The translations under genes were made by a program, and so were the position numbers. From Streptococcus mitis (lineage in GTDB: Bacteria > Bacillota > Bacilli > Lactobacillales > Streptococcaceae), in contig NZ_CP028415.1 in NCBI RefSeq assembly GCF_000722765.2, positions 812,501-876,500 of the forward strand: a stretch of 64,000 bases of DNA, read 5' to 3'. Shown piece by piece: positions 56,653 to 64,000 of this stretch. Each line of letters begins with the position of its first letter. Within the stretch, counting starts at the first letter, position 1. Under the pieces are notes generated by a model that worked only from the letters and a program-made list of their open reading frames with translations, did not search any database and was not told the origin of the DNA.

Positions 56653-56958
56653 ATGATTAAAATTCTAGCTGCCTGCGGTGCAGGTGTTAACTCAAGCCAC
56701 CAAATTAAAAGTGCTCTTGAAGAAGAACTTTCAAACCGTGGTTACGATGTTCACTGTGATGCGGTAATGGTCAAAGACGTTAACGAAGACCTTATCAAAG
56801 GTTATGACATCTTTACACCAATTGCTGCGACAGACCTTGGTTTTGACCCAGGTATTCCAGTTATCGAAGCTGGACCAATCTTATTCCGTATCCCAGCTAT
56901 GAGTGCTCCAGTATTTGACAATATTGAAGCAGCTATCAAAGAACACGGATTAAGCTAA
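56653..56958 (+). CDS. gatB: PTS EIIB component, galactitol type
   Basis: This 101-aa protein has the EIIB phosphorylation loop AACGAGVNSS with Cys8. It transfers phosphate from EIIA to the sugar bound by EIIC. The ATG at 56653 is preceded by GGAGG; upstream in-frame codons at 56617 lack a ribosome site. The length is typical of GatB-like EIIB proteins. It lies 38 bases after gatA and 47 before gatC. Confidence 0.88.
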   Translation: MIKILAACGAGVNSSHQIKSALEEELSNRGYDVHCDAVMVKDVNEDLIKGYDIFTPIAATDLGFDPGIPVIEAGPILFRIPAMSAPVFDNIEAAIKEHGLS

Positions 56959-57005
56959 TTTTAATTTGTTAACATTCATATAACTATAAAAAGGGAGGAA
57001 CTATT

Positions 57006-58481
57006 ATGGATGTCATTATCGAACTAGCCAATAAGCTGTTCAAACCTATCTTGGATATGGGTGGACCAATCATCATGCTGATCATTTTGACAGTATTGGC
57101 TCTACTATTTGGAGTGAAATTCTCCAAAGCGCTTGAAGGTGGTATTAAACTTGCCATCGCTCTTACTGGTATCGGTGCTATCATCGGTATGCTAAATGGT
57201 GCTTTTTCAGCATCACTTGCAAAATTTGTTGAAAATACTGGTATTCAATTGAACATCACTGACGTTGGTTGGGCACCACTTGCTACAATCACTTGGGGAT
57301 CTGCTTGGACACTTTACTTCTTGCTTATCATGTTGATTGTCAACGTAGTGATGCTTGCTATGAAGAAAACTGATACACTTGACGTCGATATCTTCGATAT
57401 CTGGCACTTGTCTATCACAGGTCTTTTGATTAAATGGTATGCTGATAACAATGGAGTTAGTCAAGGGGTTTCTCTCTTCATTGCAACTGCAGCAGTTGTC
57501 CTTGTAGGTGTTCTTAAAATCATCAACTCTGACTTGATGAAACCTACATTTGATGACTTGCTTAACGCTCCAAGTTCATCACCAATGACTTCAACTCACA
57601 TGAACTACATGATGAACCCAGTTATCATGGTTTTGGATAAGATTTTTGAAAAATTCTTCCCAGGTCTTGATAAATATGACTTTGATGCTGCTAAATTGAA
57701 CAAGAAAATCGGTTTCTGGGGATCTAAATTCTTCATCGGTTTCATCCTTGGTATCGTTATCGGTTTGATGGGTACTCCACATCCTGTTGAAGGACTTAAA
57801 GATGCTGCAGACTGGCAAGAAGTTATCAAAGGTTGGTTGTCTCTTGGTTTGACAGCCGGTGTAGCTTTGGAACTCTTCTCACTAATCGGTTCTTGGTTCA
57901 TCGCTGCCGTAGAACCACTTTCACAAGGTATTACAAACGTTGCTACTAAACGTTTGGAAGGACGTAAGTTTAACATTGGTCTTGACTGGCCATTCATCGC
58001 TGGTCGTGCTGAAATCTGGGCTTGTGCTAACGTACTTGCACCAATCATGTTGGTTGAAGCTGTGCTTCTTTCAAAAGTCGGAAATGGTATCTTGCCACTC
58101 GCAGGTATTATCGCTATGGGTGTTACTCCAGCTCTCTTGGTTGTAACACGTGGTAAATTGCTCCGTATGATTATCTTCGGAACACTCTTGTTGCCACTCT
58201 TCCTTCTTTCAGGTACACTTATCGCACCATTTGCAACAGAACTTGCTAAAGGTGTAGGTGCCTTCCCAGAAGGTGTAAGCCAAACTCAATTGATTACTCA
58301 CTCAACTCTTGAAGGACCAATCGAAAAACTTCTTGGTTGGACAATTGGTAACACTACAACAGGTGATATCAAAGCAATCCTTGGTGCTGTAGTCTTCCTT
58401 GTATTCTATATCGGTATCTTTGCTTGGTACAGAAAACAAATGATCAAACGTAACGAAGAGTACGCAGCAAAAGCAAAATAA
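57006..58481 (+). CDS. gatC: PTS EIIC component, galactitol type
   Basis: This 491-aa integral membrane protein forms the sugar channel. It has about ten hydrophobic segments, and the order of motifs (LDMGGPIIMLIILTVLALLFG at the start, WPFIAGRAEIWACANVLAP late) is that of GatC-type EIIC proteins. GGGAGG precedes the ATG. With gatAB it should import galactose as galactose 6-phosphate, the substrate for LacAB encoded 1.3 kb downstream. Galactitol transport is less likely because no galactitol-phosphate dehydrogenase gene is seen here. Confidence 0.88.
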   Translation: MDVIIELANKLFKPILDMGGPIIMLIILTVLALLFGVKFSKALEGGIKLAIALTGIGAIIGMLNGAFSASLAKFVENTGIQLNITDVGWAPLATITWGSAWTLYFLLIMLIVNVVMLAMKKTDTLDVDIFDIWHLSITGLLIKWYADNNGVSQGVSLFIATAAVVLVGVLKIINSDLMKPTFDDLLNAPSSSPMTSTHMNYMMNPVIMVLDKIFEKFFPGLDKYDFDAAKLNKKIGFWGSKFFIGFILGIVIGLMGTPHPVEGLKDAADWQEVIKGWLSLGLTAGVALELFSLIGSWFIAAVEPLSQGITNVATKRLEGRKFNIGLDWPFIAGRAEIWACANVLAPIMLVEAVLLSKVGNGILPLAGIIAMGVTPALLVVTRGKLLRMIIFGTLLLPLFLLSGTLIAPFATELAKGVGAFPEGVSQTQLITHSTLEGPIEKLLGWTIGNTTTGDIKAILGAVVFLVFYIGIFAWYRKQMIKRNEEYAAKAK

Positions 58482-58508
58482 TGCACTCCTATAAAATGTA
58501 AATTCTTG

Positions 58509-58552
58509 AAACTAGGTTGTCATACCGTTTAGGAGTGACAGCCTAGTTTTGT
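58509..58552 (+). terminator. Hairpin terminator between the PTS genes and lacX
   Basis: AAACTAGG...GTCA (58509-58521) pairs with TGAC...CCTAGTTT (ending 58549), followed by a short T run. It ends the PTS operon or attenuates readthrough into lacX. Confidence 0.78.
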
Positions 58553-58580
58553 ATAAATTATCAAGAAATCGGAGAAAATA

Positions 58581-59477
58581 ATGGTAATTGAATTAAAATC
58601 AGAACAATTAAGAGTTGAATTTAACAGTTTTGGCGGGGCTCTTTCTTCTATAAAAGATGCTGAGGGACTTGAGTATTTGTGGCAAGGGGATGCCACTTAT
58701 TGGAGTGGACAAGCTCCTGTTCTCTTCCCCATTTGTGGTTCATTGAGAGAAGATACAGCATTTTATATAGATGAGAAGGGGCAAGAAATCAAAGGAAACA
58801 TTCCTCGTCATGGTTTGGTTCGTAAGAAAGAATTTGAATTAGTTGAACAGACAGATAATAGTGTAACTTTTGCAATTGAAGACGATGATAATAGCTATCA
58901 AAACTATCCCTATCATTTCCGTTTAGAGATCACTTATATCCTCACTGGAAAGACAGTACGGACTCAATACAAGATAGTCAATAAAGAAACTAGCAGGATC
59001 ATGCCTTACTTTATCGGTGGACATCCAGGATTTAATTGTCCTCTACTGGATGATGAAGTCTATGAAGATTATTATCTAGAGTTTGAGAAAGAAGAGACTT
59101 GCTCTGTTCCACGTCCTTTCCCAGAAACAGGTATGTTGGATTTTCAAGATAGAAGTCCATGGCTAGAGGGTCAAAAAGAATTAGATCTTAATTATGATCT
59201 TTTCAGTACAGATGCAGTTACTTTAGATGAATTGCAATCTAGAACAATTGCCCTTCGTTCCCGCAAACATGATAAGGGATTGAAAGTGCACTTTGAAGAG
59301 TTTCCAAACCTCATTATCTGGTCAACTTTGAATAAGGGGCCTTTCATTGCTTTTGAACCATGGTCTGGCTTGTCAACATCCCTTGAAGAAGGAGATCATC
59401 TAGAAGATAAGAAGAATGTTCGTCTTCTAGAACCTGGTCAAGTGGATCAACTTGGCTTTGATATCGAAATTTTTTAG
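58581..59477 (+). CDS. lacX: Aldose 1-epimerase-family protein LacX
   Basis: This 298-aa protein resembles LacX, a galactose-mutarotase-fold protein associated with streptococcal and lactococcal lac operons. The fold's conserved elements include PVLFPICGSLRED, IPRHGLVRKKEF with the catalytic-type histidine, and IGGHPGFNCPL. Its precise biochemical role has not been firmly settled. CGGAG lies before the ATG. It has no evident promoter of its own and may be expressed by readthrough from the PTS operon. Confidence 0.85.
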   Translation: MVIELKSEQLRVEFNSFGGALSSIKDAEGLEYLWQGDATYWSGQAPVLFPICGSLREDTAFYIDEKGQEIKGNIPRHGLVRKKEFELVEQTDNSVTFAIEDDDNSYQNYPYHFRLEITYILTGKTVRTQYKIVNKETSRIMPYFIGGHPGFNCPLLDDEVYEDYYLEFEKEETCSVPRPFPETGMLDFQDRSPWLEGQKELDLNYDLFSTDAVTLDELQSRTIALRSRKHDKGLKVHFEEFPNLIIWSTLNKGPFIAFEPWSGLSTSLEEGDHLEDKKNVRLLEPGQVDQLGFDIEIF

Positions 59478-59507
59478 TTAAAAAAACACAAAAACAAACA
59501 TTAACTG

Positions 59508-59536
59508 TTGACTTTTTCAGGAAATAGGAGTATATT
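59508..59536 (+). promoter_or_regulatory. Promoter of lacABCD
   Basis: TTGACT (59508-59513) and TATATT (59531-59536) are separated by 17 bases. It leaves an untranslated leader of over 200 bases before lacA. Confidence 0.8.
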
Positions 59537-59586
59537 ATGTTTGTAAGCAACAAATGATGTTTGTAACAAACAAATAATCGTTTGTT
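59537..59586 (+). promoter_or_regulatory. Candidate LacR operators downstream of the lacA promoter
   Basis: ATGTTTGTAA occurs at 59537-59546 and 59557-59566, exactly 20 bases apart (about two helical turns). AACAAAC (59565-59571) and GTTTGTT (59580-59586) add an inverted repeat. Another ACAAACA is at 59494-59500, upstream of the -35. The cluster overlaps the transcription start, as expected for a repressor site. Confidence 0.72.
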
Positions 59587-59763
59587 ATATTCTCTTTCGC
59601 GAAGAAAGATTATTTTTAGGAAACTGATTTCCTAAACTTGAATAAGGTGTTCTTCATCTCATTCAATTCAATTTGTCAATAAACTGCTGGAAAGTCTTTT
59701 GTAGGTAAACTGCTAACTATAAAAGGTTTTACTAGCCTAGAAAAAATAAAAAGGAGAAACAAT

Positions 59764-60189
59764 ATGGCTATTGTTATCGGTGCAGATGCTGCAGGTTTGA
59801 GATTGAAAGAAGTTGTGAAAGACTTCTTGGAAAAAGAAAACTTCCACGTTGTGGATGTTACAGCTGAAGGTCAAGACTTTGTTGATGTGACTCTTGCTGT
59901 CGCTGCAGAAGTAAACAAAGAAGAACAAAACCTTGGTATCGTGATTGATGCTTATGGAGCTGGTCCATTTATGGTCGCAACTAAAATCAAAGGAATGGTT
60001 GCTGCAGAAGTATCTGACGAACGTTCAGCTTATATGACTCGTGGTCACAACAACTCACGAATGATCACTATGGGTGCGCAACTTGTTGGTGATGAATTGG
60101 CTAAAAACATCGCTAAAGGATTTGTTAACGGTAAATACGATGGTGGACGTCACCAAATTCGTGTTGACATGTTGAACAAAATGTGCTAA
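59764..60189 (+). CDS. lacA: Galactose-6-phosphate isomerase subunit LacA
   Basis: This 141-aa RpiB/LacAB-family subunit acts with LacB to convert galactose 6-phosphate to tagatose 6-phosphate. It begins [25 protein letters not shown] and contains the loop [42 protein letters not shown] (read from about residue 60). AAGGAG precedes the ATG. It opens the lacABCD operon behind the LacR-like operators. Confidence 0.96.
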   Translation: MAIVIGADAAGLRLKEVVKDFLEKENFHVVDVTAEGQDFVDVTLAVAAEVNKEEQNLGIVIDAYGAGPFMVATKIKGMVAAEVSDERSAYMTRGHNNSRMITMGAQLVGDELAKNIAKGFVNGKYDGGRHQIRVDMLNKMC

Positions 60190-60219
60190 TTAGATTACAG
60201 TAAGAAAGGTAAGTTAAAA

Positions 60220-60735
60220 ATGAGAATTGCAATTGGATGTGACCACATCGTAACAGATGAAAAAATGGCGGTTTCAGAATTTTTGAAATCAAAAGGATAT
60301 GAAGTTATTGACTTCGGTACATATGACCATACACGTACTCACTACCCAATCTTTGGTAAAAAAGTAGGGGAAGCTGTAACTAGCGGTCAAGCTGATCTTG
60401 GAGTATGTATCTGTGGTACTGGTGTTGGTATCAACAACGCTGTAAATAAAGTTCCTGGTGTTCGTTCTGCCTTGGTTCGTGATATGACAACAGCCCTTTA
60501 TGCTAAAGAACAATTGAACGCCAACGTTATCGGTTTTGGTGGTAAAATTACTGGTGAATTGCTCATGTGTGATATCATCGAAGCTTTCATCCATGCTGAA
60601 TACAAACCAACTGAAGAAAACAAAAAATTGATTGCGAAAATTGAACATGTGGAAAGTCACAATGCTCATCAAGCTGACGCAAACTTCTTTACAGAATTCC
60701 TTGAAAAATGGGATCGCGGAGAATACCACGACTAA
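60220..60735 (+). CDS. lacB: Galactose-6-phosphate isomerase subunit LacB
   Basis: This 171-aa subunit completes the heteromeric isomerase. It has the family start [21 protein letters not shown], the cysteine-containing [25 protein letters not shown] (about residues 65-89), and a C-terminal extension absent from LacA. It lies 30 bases after lacA and 10 before lacC. Tagatose 6-phosphate is passed to LacC. Confidence 0.96.
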   Translation: MRIAIGCDHIVTDEKMAVSEFLKSKGYEVIDFGTYDHTRTHYPIFGKKVGEAVTSGQADLGVCICGTGVGINNAVNKVPGVRSALVRDMTTALYAKEQLNANVIGFGGKITGELLMCDIIEAFIHAEYKPTEENKKLIAKIEHVESHNAHQADANFFTEFLEKWDRGEYHD

Positions 60736-60745
60736 GAGGTGACCT

Positions 60746-61675
60746 ATGATTTTAACAGTCACAATGAACCCATCCATTGATATTTCCTATCCTTTGGATG
60801 AGTTGAAGATTGATACTGTCAATCGTGTGGTGGATGTAACCAAAACGGCTGGTGGTAAGGGTCTCAATGTTACTCGCGTACTTTCAGAATTTGGAGATTC
60901 TGTTCTTGCTACTGGTTTAGTGGGTGGCAAACTTGGTGAGTTTTTGGTTGAACATATCGATGATCAAGTAAAGAAAGGTTTCTTCTCAATTCAGGGAGAA
61001 ACTCGGAACTGTATTGCTATTCTCCACGGAGACAACCAAACAGAAGTTCTTGAAAAAGGTCCAGAGGTTTTGGAACAAGAAGGTCAAGACTTTTTGGAAC
61101 ATTTCAAAAATCTTCTGGAGTCAGTTGAAGTAGTAGCCATCTCAGGTAGTCTGCCAGCTGGTCTTCCAGTTGATTACTATGCGAGCTTGGTAGCACTTGC
61201 TAATCAAGCTGGCAAGCCTGTTGTCTTGGACTGTTCAGGTGCGGCACTTCAGGCGGTTCTTGAATCACCACATAAACCAACAGTCATCAAACCAAATAAT
61301 GAGGAATTGTCTCAGCTTCTAGGTAGAGAAGTTTCTGAGGATTTGGATGAATTAAAAGAGGTCCTTCAAGAACCTTTGTTTGCAGGGATTGAATGGATTA
61401 TCGTTTCACTTGGTGCTAACGGTGCCTTTGCCAAACATGGTGATATTTTCTACAAGGTAGATATTCCTAGAATTCAGGTAGTAAATCCTGTTGGATCTGG
61501 AGATTCTACTGTAGCAGGGATTTCTTCAGGACTTCTTCATAAAGAATCGGATGCAGAATTACTCATCAAGGCAAATGTCCTTGGTATGCTCAATGCTCAA
61601 GAAAAAATGACTGGTCATGTCAACATGGCCAACTATCAAGCTCTATATGATCAATTAATAGTAAAAGAGGTATAA
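60746..61675 (+). CDS. lacC: Tagatose-6-phosphate kinase LacC
   Basis: This 309-aa PfkB-family kinase phosphorylates tagatose 6-phosphate to the 1,6-bisphosphate. N-terminal [19 protein letters not shown] and [17 protein letters not shown] (about residues 34-50) bind substrate. The C-terminal [13 protein letters not shown] (about 249-261) carries the catalytic aspartate. GAGGTGA precedes the ATG. The stop and the lacD start are one base apart. Confidence 0.96.
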   Translation: MILTVTMNPSIDISYPLDELKIDTVNRVVDVTKTAGGKGLNVTRVLSEFGDSVLATGLVGGKLGEFLVEHIDDQVKKGFFSIQGETRNCIAILHGDNQTEVLEKGPEVLEQEGQDFLEHFKNLLESVEVVAISGSLPAGLPVDYYASLVALANQAGKPVVLDCSGAALQAVLESPHKPTVIKPNNEELSQLLGREVSEDLDELKEVLQEPLFAGIEWIIVSLGANGAFAKHGDIFYKVDIPRIQVVNPVGSGDSTVAGISSGLLHKESDAELLIKANVLGMLNAQEKMTGHVNMANYQALYDQLIVKEV

Positions 61676-61676
61676 A

Positions 61677-62657
61677 ATGGCTTTAACAGAACAAAAACGT
61701 GCACGCTTAGAAAAACTTTCTGATGAAAAAGGTATCATCTCAGCTCTTGCTTTTGACCAACGTGGTGCTTTGAAGCGCCTCATGGCTCAACACCAAACAG
61801 AAGAACCAACTGTGGCTCAAATGGAAGAACTTAAAGTTTTGGTAGCAGATGAATTGACCAAATACGCTTCATCTATGCTTCTTGACCCTGAGTATGGACT
61901 TCCAGCAACTAAAGCTCTTGATGAAAAAGCTGGTCTTCTCCTTGCTTATGAAAAAACAGGTTATGACACAACAAGCACAAAACGCTTGCCAGACTGCTTG
62001 GATGTTTGGTCTGCAAAACGTATTAAAGAGGAAGGTGCAGATGCAGTTAAATTCTTGCTTTACTATGACGTAGATAGCTCAGACGAACTCAACCAAGAAA
62101 AACAAGCTTATATCGAACGCATCGGTTCAGAGTGTGTGGCTGAAGATATCCCATTCTTCCTTGAAATCCTTGCTTACGATGAAAAAATTGCTGACGCAGG
62201 TTCTGTAGAATACGCTAAAGTAAAACCACACAAAGTTATTGGTGCTATGAAAGTCTTCTCAGACCCACGCTTTAACATTGATGTCTTGAAAGTAGAAGTT
62301 CCTGTTAACATTAAATATGTTGAAGGCTTCGCTGAAGGTGAAGTAGTTTATACACGTGAAGAAGCAGCAGCATTCTTCAAAGCACAAGATGAAGCAACTA
62401 ACTTGCCATACATCTACTTGAGTGCTGGTGTATCAGCTAAACTTTTCCAAGATACTCTTGTATTTGCTCATGAATCAGGTGCAAACTTCAATGGAGTTCT
62501 TTGTGGCCGTGCAACTTGGGCTGGATCAGTTGAAGCTTACATCAAAGATGGTGAAGCAGCAGCTCGCGAATGGCTTCGCACAACTGGATTTGAAAACATT
62601 GACGAACTCAACAAAGTTCTTCAAACAACAGCGACTTCATGGAAAGAACGCGTGTAA
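61677..62657 (+). CDS. lacD: Tagatose-1,6-bisphosphate aldolase LacD
   Basis: This 326-aa class I aldolase splits tagatose 1,6-bisphosphate into dihydroxyacetone phosphate and glyceraldehyde 3-phosphate, which enter glycolysis. Characteristic segments are [20 protein letters not shown] (about residues 20-39) and [15 protein letters not shown] (about 203-217) with the Schiff-base lysine. In S. pyogenes one LacD paralog has a regulatory role; no evidence for that is visible here. It ends the lacABCD run, with a weak terminator following. Confidence 0.96.
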   Translation: MALTEQKRARLEKLSDEKGIISALAFDQRGALKRLMAQHQTEEPTVAQMEELKVLVADELTKYASSMLLDPEYGLPATKALDEKAGLLLAYEKTGYDTTSTKRLPDCLDVWSAKRIKEEGADAVKFLLYYDVDSSDELNQEKQAYIERIGSECVAEDIPFFLEILAYDEKIADAGSVEYAKVKPHKVIGAMKVFSDPRFNIDVLKVEVPVNIKYVEGFAEGEVVYTREEAAAFFKAQDEATNLPYIYLSAGVSAKLFQDTLVFAHESGANFNGVLCGRATWAGSVEAYIKDGEAAAREWLRTTGFENIDELNKVLQTTATSWKERV

Positions 62658-62668
62658 GCAAGTCCTCC

Positions 62669-62697
62669 TAGATTAGGAACATGAATCTAAAAATTTT
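62669..62697 (+). terminator. Weak terminator after lacD
   Basis: TAGATT (62669-62674) pairs with AATCTA (62684-62689), followed by A/T-rich sequence with T residues. It is a short hairpin, so readthrough is possible. Confidence 0.5.
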
Positions 62698-62711
62698 TAA
62701 AAAAAGTTGTA

Positions 62712-62748
62712 TGTAAAGGTTTACAAAATAACTTACTTGTGCTATACT
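62712..62748 (+). promoter_or_regulatory. Promoter of lacT with overlapping cre-like palindrome
   Basis: TTTACA (62720-62725) and the extended TATACT (62743-62748) are 17 bases apart. TGTAAAGGTTTACA (62712-62725) is a perfect inverted repeat. It differs from the cre consensus only in having G where the central C is expected, and it contains the whole -35. CcpA should block polymerase binding here. Confidence 0.75.
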
Positions 62749-62769
62749 TAAATCACAAGTTAATACAAG

Positions 62770-62800
62770 GTGAGTGTTACTAAGTAATATTAGGCATGAT
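62770..62800 (+). promoter_or_regulatory. RAT-type antiterminator target upstream of lacT
   Basis: The region starting GTGAGTGTTACTAAGT and ending TTAGGCATGAT has the layout of a ribonucleic antiterminator for BglG/LacT proteins (GTTACT and AGGCA flanking a small stem). Its 3' end overlaps the 5' arm of the terminator at 62796-62853, so the two structures exclude each other. Confidence 0.8.
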
Positions 62801-62853
62801 CACGGATGAATTAGGAATCGACTGATTTTCTAGTTCATTTGTGGTCATTTTTT
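62796..62853 (+). terminator. Conditional terminator controlled by LacT
   Basis: ATGATCACGGATGAATTAG (62796-62814, approximately) pairs with CTAGTTCATTTGTGGTCAT (62830-62848), followed by T residues. It precedes lacT by about 40 bases and overlaps the RAT hairpin. Confidence 0.87.
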
Positions 62854-62890
62854 GTACTCATATACCTTTAAGATATAAAAGGAGGTTGAC

Positions 62891-63727
62891 ATGTATCGAA
62901 TTCTAAATCCAATGAATCACAATGTCTCGCTTGTCAGAAATGATAAGGGAGAAGAGGTGATTGTAATTGGTAAGGGGATTGCATTTGGAAAGAAGAAGGG
63001 AGATTTGATTGCTGAAAATCAGGTTGAGAAAATCTTTCGGATGAAGACCGAAGAGTCCAGAGAAAACTTTATGGCTCTTCTCAAAGATGTTCCGCTTGAT
63101 TTTATCACAGTGACTTATGAAATCATTGATAAGCTATCAAAGAAATATCACTATCCGATTCAAGAGTATCTCTATGTAACCTTGACAGATCATATTTACT
63201 GTTCTTATCAAGCTCTAGCACAAGGAAGGTACAAGGATAGTAATCTGCCAGATATTTCTGCTAAGTATCCTGTCGCTTTTCAAATCGCAAATGAAGCATT
63301 TGGAATTTATCGTCAAAAACTGACAGATAATTTTCCTGAGGACGAAATTATTCGGATTGCTTATCATTTCATTAATGCCGAAGGTGAAAATGAAGTGGAA
63401 CTTGTGGAGTCGATTGATAAGAGGAAAGAAATTCTCAGGAATGTTGAAGAAGTTTTAAAAGATTACGCTATTCAACGTACAAAAGAGAATAATCATTTCT
63501 ATGATCGCTTTATGATTCATTTGAATTATTTCTTGGATTATTTAGACAGATCTAGAGATGATAACCAATCACTTCTGGATATGGAAGACCATATTAAACA
63601 ATCCTATCCAAAAGCGTTCGAAATTGGTTCCAAGATCTATGATGTGATTACGCAACATACGGGTCTTGATTTGTATAAAAGTGAACGAGTTTATCTAGTT
63701 CTACATATCCAACGTTTATTGTCATAA
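62891..63727 (+). CDS. lacT: BglG-family transcription antiterminator LacT
   Basis: This 278-aa regulator has an N-terminal RNA-binding CAT domain (about residues 1-57, starting [17 protein letters not shown]). Two PTS regulation domains follow (PRD1 about 65-170, PRD2 about 172-278) whose histidines are phosphorylated by HPr and the lactose PTS. When active it binds the RAT and prevents termination at 62796-62853, upstream of its own gene and the lacF genes that follow. AGGAGG precedes the ATG. It starts the lactose PTS operon. Confidence 0.94.
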   Translation: MYRILNPMNHNVSLVRNDKGEEVIVIGKGIAFGKKKGDLIAENQVEKIFRMKTEESRENFMALLKDVPLDFITVTYEIIDKLSKKYHYPIQEYLYVTLTDHIYCSYQALAQGRYKDSNLPDISAKYPVAFQIANEAFGIYRQKLTDNFPEDEIIRIAYHFINAEGENEVELVESIDKRKEILRNVEEVLKDYAIQRTKENNHFYDRFMIHLNYFLDYLDRSRDDNQSLLDMEDHIKQSYPKAFEIGSKIYDVITQHTGLDLYKSERVYLVLHIQRLLS

Positions 63728-63762
63728 AAATTTATTTAAAACTATATAAGGAGAATTCTATC

Positions 63763-64000
63763 ATGAATAGAGAAGAAGTAACATTGTTAGGTTTTGAAAT
63801 CGTAGCCTATGCTGGCGACGCTCGTTCAAAACTATTGGAAGCCTTGAAGGCTGCTGAAGCTGGTGATTTTGCGAAAGCAGATAGCTTAGTCGAGGAAGCT
63901 GGTAGCTGTATCGCAGAGGCACACCATGCCCAAACAAGTCTATTGACTAAGGAAGCAGCTGGCGAGGATTTGGCTTATAGTGTAACCATGATGCACGGTC
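63763..64000 (+). CDS. lacF: Lactose PTS EIIA component LacF (partial, runs off the window)
   Basis: The visible 79 residues match the lactose/cellobiose-type EIIA family, a small helical trimer that receives phosphate from HPr. The start is [20 protein letters not shown], and the phosphorylated histidine is expected at H78 in VTMMH, two residues before the window ends. AAGGAG precedes the ATG. It lies 35 bases after lacT. lacE and lacG probably follow outside the window. Confidence 0.92.
   Translation, partial: MNREEVTLLGFEIVAYAGDARSKLLEALKAAEAGDFAKADSLVEEAGSCIAEAHHAQTSLLTKEAAGEDLAYSVTMMHG

Overview
The window is low-GC Firmicute DNA from the Mitis group of Streptococcus (S. mitis / S. oralis / S. 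pneumoniae relatives). The evidence is a complete BOX repeat matching the conserved boxA core, a CpoA-type glycosyltransferase pair, 328-aa L-lactate dehydrogenase, 822-aa GyrA, class A sortase with pneumococcal residue numbering, tagatose-6-phosphate lac genes, and many TGnTATAAT promoters. The species cannot be fixed from sequence reading alone.

Layout. 1-6.1 kb: ftsW tail, ppc, then a T-box-controlled tryptophan transporter operon (trpXYZ) with a BOX element inside its leader. 6.1-14.1 kb: dnaG-rpoD, a MIP18-family protein, two glycolipid glycosyltransferases (cpoA and its partner), a PspC protein, a 44-aa membrane peptide, obgE and a small orphan gene that converges on argR. 14.4-17.1 kb (minus strand): a decayed duplicate of the pepX 3' end, then intact pepX. 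17.1-29.8 kb: the accessory highlight, one 12.4-kb gene for a 4138-aa YSIRK/LPXTG surface protein with CshA-like, GEVED and mucin-binding-type repeats. Its promoter carries ten consecutive G residues between the -35 and -10 boxes. 29.9-42.8 kb: dnaE, pfkA, pyk, ldh (minus), gyrA, srtA, an FNT anion channel and metY, several with recognisable CcpA or MET-box sites. 42.8-46.1 kb: a DUF2130 protein and a small locus of tandem paralogous membrane/TPR-like proteins with a remnant third copy. 46.2-55.9 kb: housekeeping genes truB, udk, xseA-xseB-ispA-tlyA-argR-recN, a phosphatase and lepA. 56-64 kb: a galactitol-type (probably galactose) PTS, lacX, lacABCD, then lacT and the start of lacF.

How parts work together. 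The last 8 kb is a galactose/lactose catabolic locus. PTS uptake gives galactose 6-phosphate; LacAB, LacC and LacD convert it through tagatose phosphates to triose phosphates. These feed the glycolytic genes pfkA, pyk and ldh. Promoters of the PTS and lacA share TGTTTGT motifs (candidate LacR operators). The PTS, lacT, FNT and ldh promoters carry cre-like sequences, and lacT has a RAT/terminator antitermination switch. SrtA, encoded within the window, is the expected anchoring enzyme for the giant LPNTG protein.

Most notable observations: the poly-G promoter spacer (predicted phase-variable switching of the giant adhesin), the 1332-bp-period internal duplication of that adhesin, the pepX 3' relic, the BOX insertion between a T-box and its operon, the possible leaderless cpoA mRNA, and the paralog array with conserved C-termini and divergent N-termini.
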